Below, one piece after another: positions 63,401 through 64,000 of a stretch of DNA of 64,000 nt (position 1 is the stretch's first letter; every line of letters begins with the position of its first letter). Both the position numbers and the translations under genes were made by a program. The notes under the pieces were generated by a model. That model made no database searches. It was not told where the DNA came from and was given only the letters and a program-made list of their open reading frames with translations. The DNA comes from Pachyseris speciosa (lineage: Eukaryota > Cnidaria > Anthozoa > Scleractinia > Pachyseridae): contig JAEMWC010000127.1 in the NCBI GenBank assembly GCA_016490735.1, forward strand, positions 284,001-348,000. Reading direction: 5' to 3'.

Positions 63401-63851
63401 CAATTAGTTATTTGGGGATGTGTGGATTCTGGACACAAATGACTGGATCTGGCAGGAGCTTGAAGTTAAGAACCGTCAGTGGGAAGCACCTCAGTTATGG
63501 TGCCATCCAGCCGTACGCATCAATAAAACAGTTGTAGTGTTCAGCGTGCCTCGCCATCAAGGACATACGCTGTCACCTGAGGCACAGCAAGGCAGTGCTC
63601 ATCAGCGGCCAGGACTTGATGGCTTGTTACCCATGCAAGTATTTATGCTGGACTGCAGCCAAATACGCTCCCATTTCTCGTGCTCTTGGAAGCCTCCCCC
63701 CGTCACTCACGGATCTTCACCTGCTACATCCTTACATTCCGTTGTGGTGGCCCGGGGCGAGATACTTATCTTCGGAGGGATGTTTACAAGGTGGTCCGAC
63801 ACTAGTCCTGAAACAAGCGCCAACCTTGTAGCCATTTCTTCAACCATCTGA
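59817..63851 (+). CDS. FBXO42: FBXO42-like F-box/kelch protein, 4 exons, complete
   Basis: Substrate-recognition subunit of an SCF ubiquitin ligase in the family. Exons 59817-60487, 62099-62195, 62312-62368, 63408-63851; GT/AG throughout; 1269 bases, 422 residues. The start GCCATGG has a strong Kozak context. F-box at about residues 18-60 (IPVEIVEKIMSYLSPYGDLY, VCRLWYGLI). Kelch repeats follow with GG pairs: MYIYGGCSSSNTAFNDLYFL, IVIFGGW, MVVFGGAQRELR, ILILGGCGGPN, and a last blade LIFGGM near the C-terminus. QLWCHPAVRI before the tail matches FBXO42. Human FBXO42 is about 717 residues; here the long Ser/Pro-rich insert before the last blade is only some 60 residues. Human FBXO42 targets p53; whether that holds here is unknown. 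Confidence 0.92.
60488..62098. other. FBXO42-like intron 1 (1.6 kb)
   Basis: AT-rich; GGTCTCCTTTAGGGGT occurs twice near 61193 and 61231, a small local duplication. No gene. Confidence 0.5.
62099..62195 (+). CDS. FBXO42: FBXO42-like exon 2
   Basis: Bounded by GTATTAG and GTATTC. Encodes FNDVWVLDMTQMRWSCPNIR then GKKPSGRFGHSQ, one kelch blade. Confidence 0.92.
62312..62368 (+). CDS. FBXO42: FBXO42-like exon 3
   Basis: A 57-base exon, TTACTAG to GTGAGT, encoding MAVDDHTILILGGCGGPNL. Confidence 0.92.
62474..62620 (+). repeat. tRNA-derived SINE, second family
   Basis: CAGTTGGCTCCGTTGGTAGA (A box) and GTCGTGGGTTCAAACCCCAG (B box) are both good; the body that follows differs from the 7983-type SINE. 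Related head at 2424. In FBXO42-like intron 3. Confidence 0.75.
62771..62800. repeat. CCCCA pentanucleotide repeat
   Basis: About five CCCCA units in intron 3. Confidence 0.9.
63306..63358. repeat. Hairpin before FBXO42-like exon 4
   Basis: CCTGTATGAAACG (63306-63318) pairs perfectly with CGTTTCATACAGG (63346-63358), 27-base loop, 50 bases upstream of the exon 4 acceptor. Confidence 0.8.
63408..63851 (+). CDS. FBXO42: FBXO42-like exon 4: last kelch blade and C-terminus
   Basis: After CAATTAG; encodes LFGDVWILDTNDWIWQELEV, APQLWCHPAVRI, a short Ser/Pro/Gln linker, then PMQVFMLDCSQI and SLHSVVVARGEILIFGGMFT. TGA stop at 63849-63851. Confidence 0.92.
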   Translation, partial: LFGDVWILDTNDWIWQELEVKNRQWEAPQLWCHPAVRINKTVVVFSVPRHQGHTLSPEAQQGSAHQRPGLDGLLPMQVFMLDCSQIRSHFSCSWKPPPVTHGSSPATSLHSVVVARGEILIFGGMFTRWSDTSPETSANLVAISSTI

Positions 63852-64000
63852 CGCAAAAGAGCGACAAGGGTGCATTAGGCACAGTTCAGTACCTTCAGGC
63901 CCAGTCGAGGGGATCTAGTGGGTCAATAAATTAGGCTAAAAACCAGAGAAATATGACAGTCTTCCAAATCCATTGTTAGGCGATGACTGGTTGCTAAGGT

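Overview
The window looks like animal nuclear DNA from a cnidarian, most likely an anthozoan such as a stony coral. The reasons are small exons with GT/AG introns, three metazoan multi-exon genes, AT-rich introns packed with short inverted-repeat elements, tRNA-derived SINEs, Penelope-like elements and a Gypsy element of the Gmr1-like type. The species cannot be fixed from the sequence alone.

Genes. (1) Plus strand, 10044-24208: a VWA7-like gene in 11 exons. It has a signal peptide, a Het-C-like N-terminal domain, a vWA domain, a long beta-rich ectodomain and one C-terminal membrane helix. Exon 1 carries three apparent single-step frame breaks; all later exons join in frame. (2) Minus strand, 59734-28590: a complete 12-exon facilitative sugar transporter (SLC2A/GLUT family, 525 codons). 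Its first intron is 18 kb. (3) Plus strand, 59817-63851: a complete 4-exon FBXO42-like F-box/kelch gene. Genes 2 and 3 are head to head with 82 bases between their start codons, which points to a shared promoter. Fragments: a three-exon RecQ-like helicase piece inside an inverted-repeat unit (about 54-1840) and one unassigned exon-like segment (2725-2857).

Mobile DNA dominates the rest. A complete DD37E Tc1/mariner element with near-perfect terminal repeats, TA target duplication and an open transposase lies at 24937-26370. Intron 1 of the transporter holds a three-layer nest: an outer inverted-repeat element (42336-53630), a long-TIR element with a 9-bp target duplication (43127-52861), and a 7-kb LTR retrotransposon (43694-50686, TSD GACCC). 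The LTR element has integrase before reverse transcriptase and a SCAN-like Gag. A second copy of the long-TIR family, also with a perfect 9-bp duplication, sits in intron 1 of the VWA7-like gene (11860-14044). Three Penelope-like 3' fragments with GIY-YIG endonuclease remains occur at about 5541-6586, 32276-33343 and 33868-34262.

The most striking signal is a type-I hammerhead ribozyme at the tip of a ~320-nt palindromic element (3152-3475), with all core elements readable by eye. A second, antisense copy of the same element lies 52 kb away (55381-55668); its long stem I is kept with compensating changes but its stem II is deleted. Hammerhead-like motifs also lie at the Penelope-like termini. 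Together these suggest ribozyme-bearing retroelements (retrozyme-like plus Penelope-like) active in this lineage.
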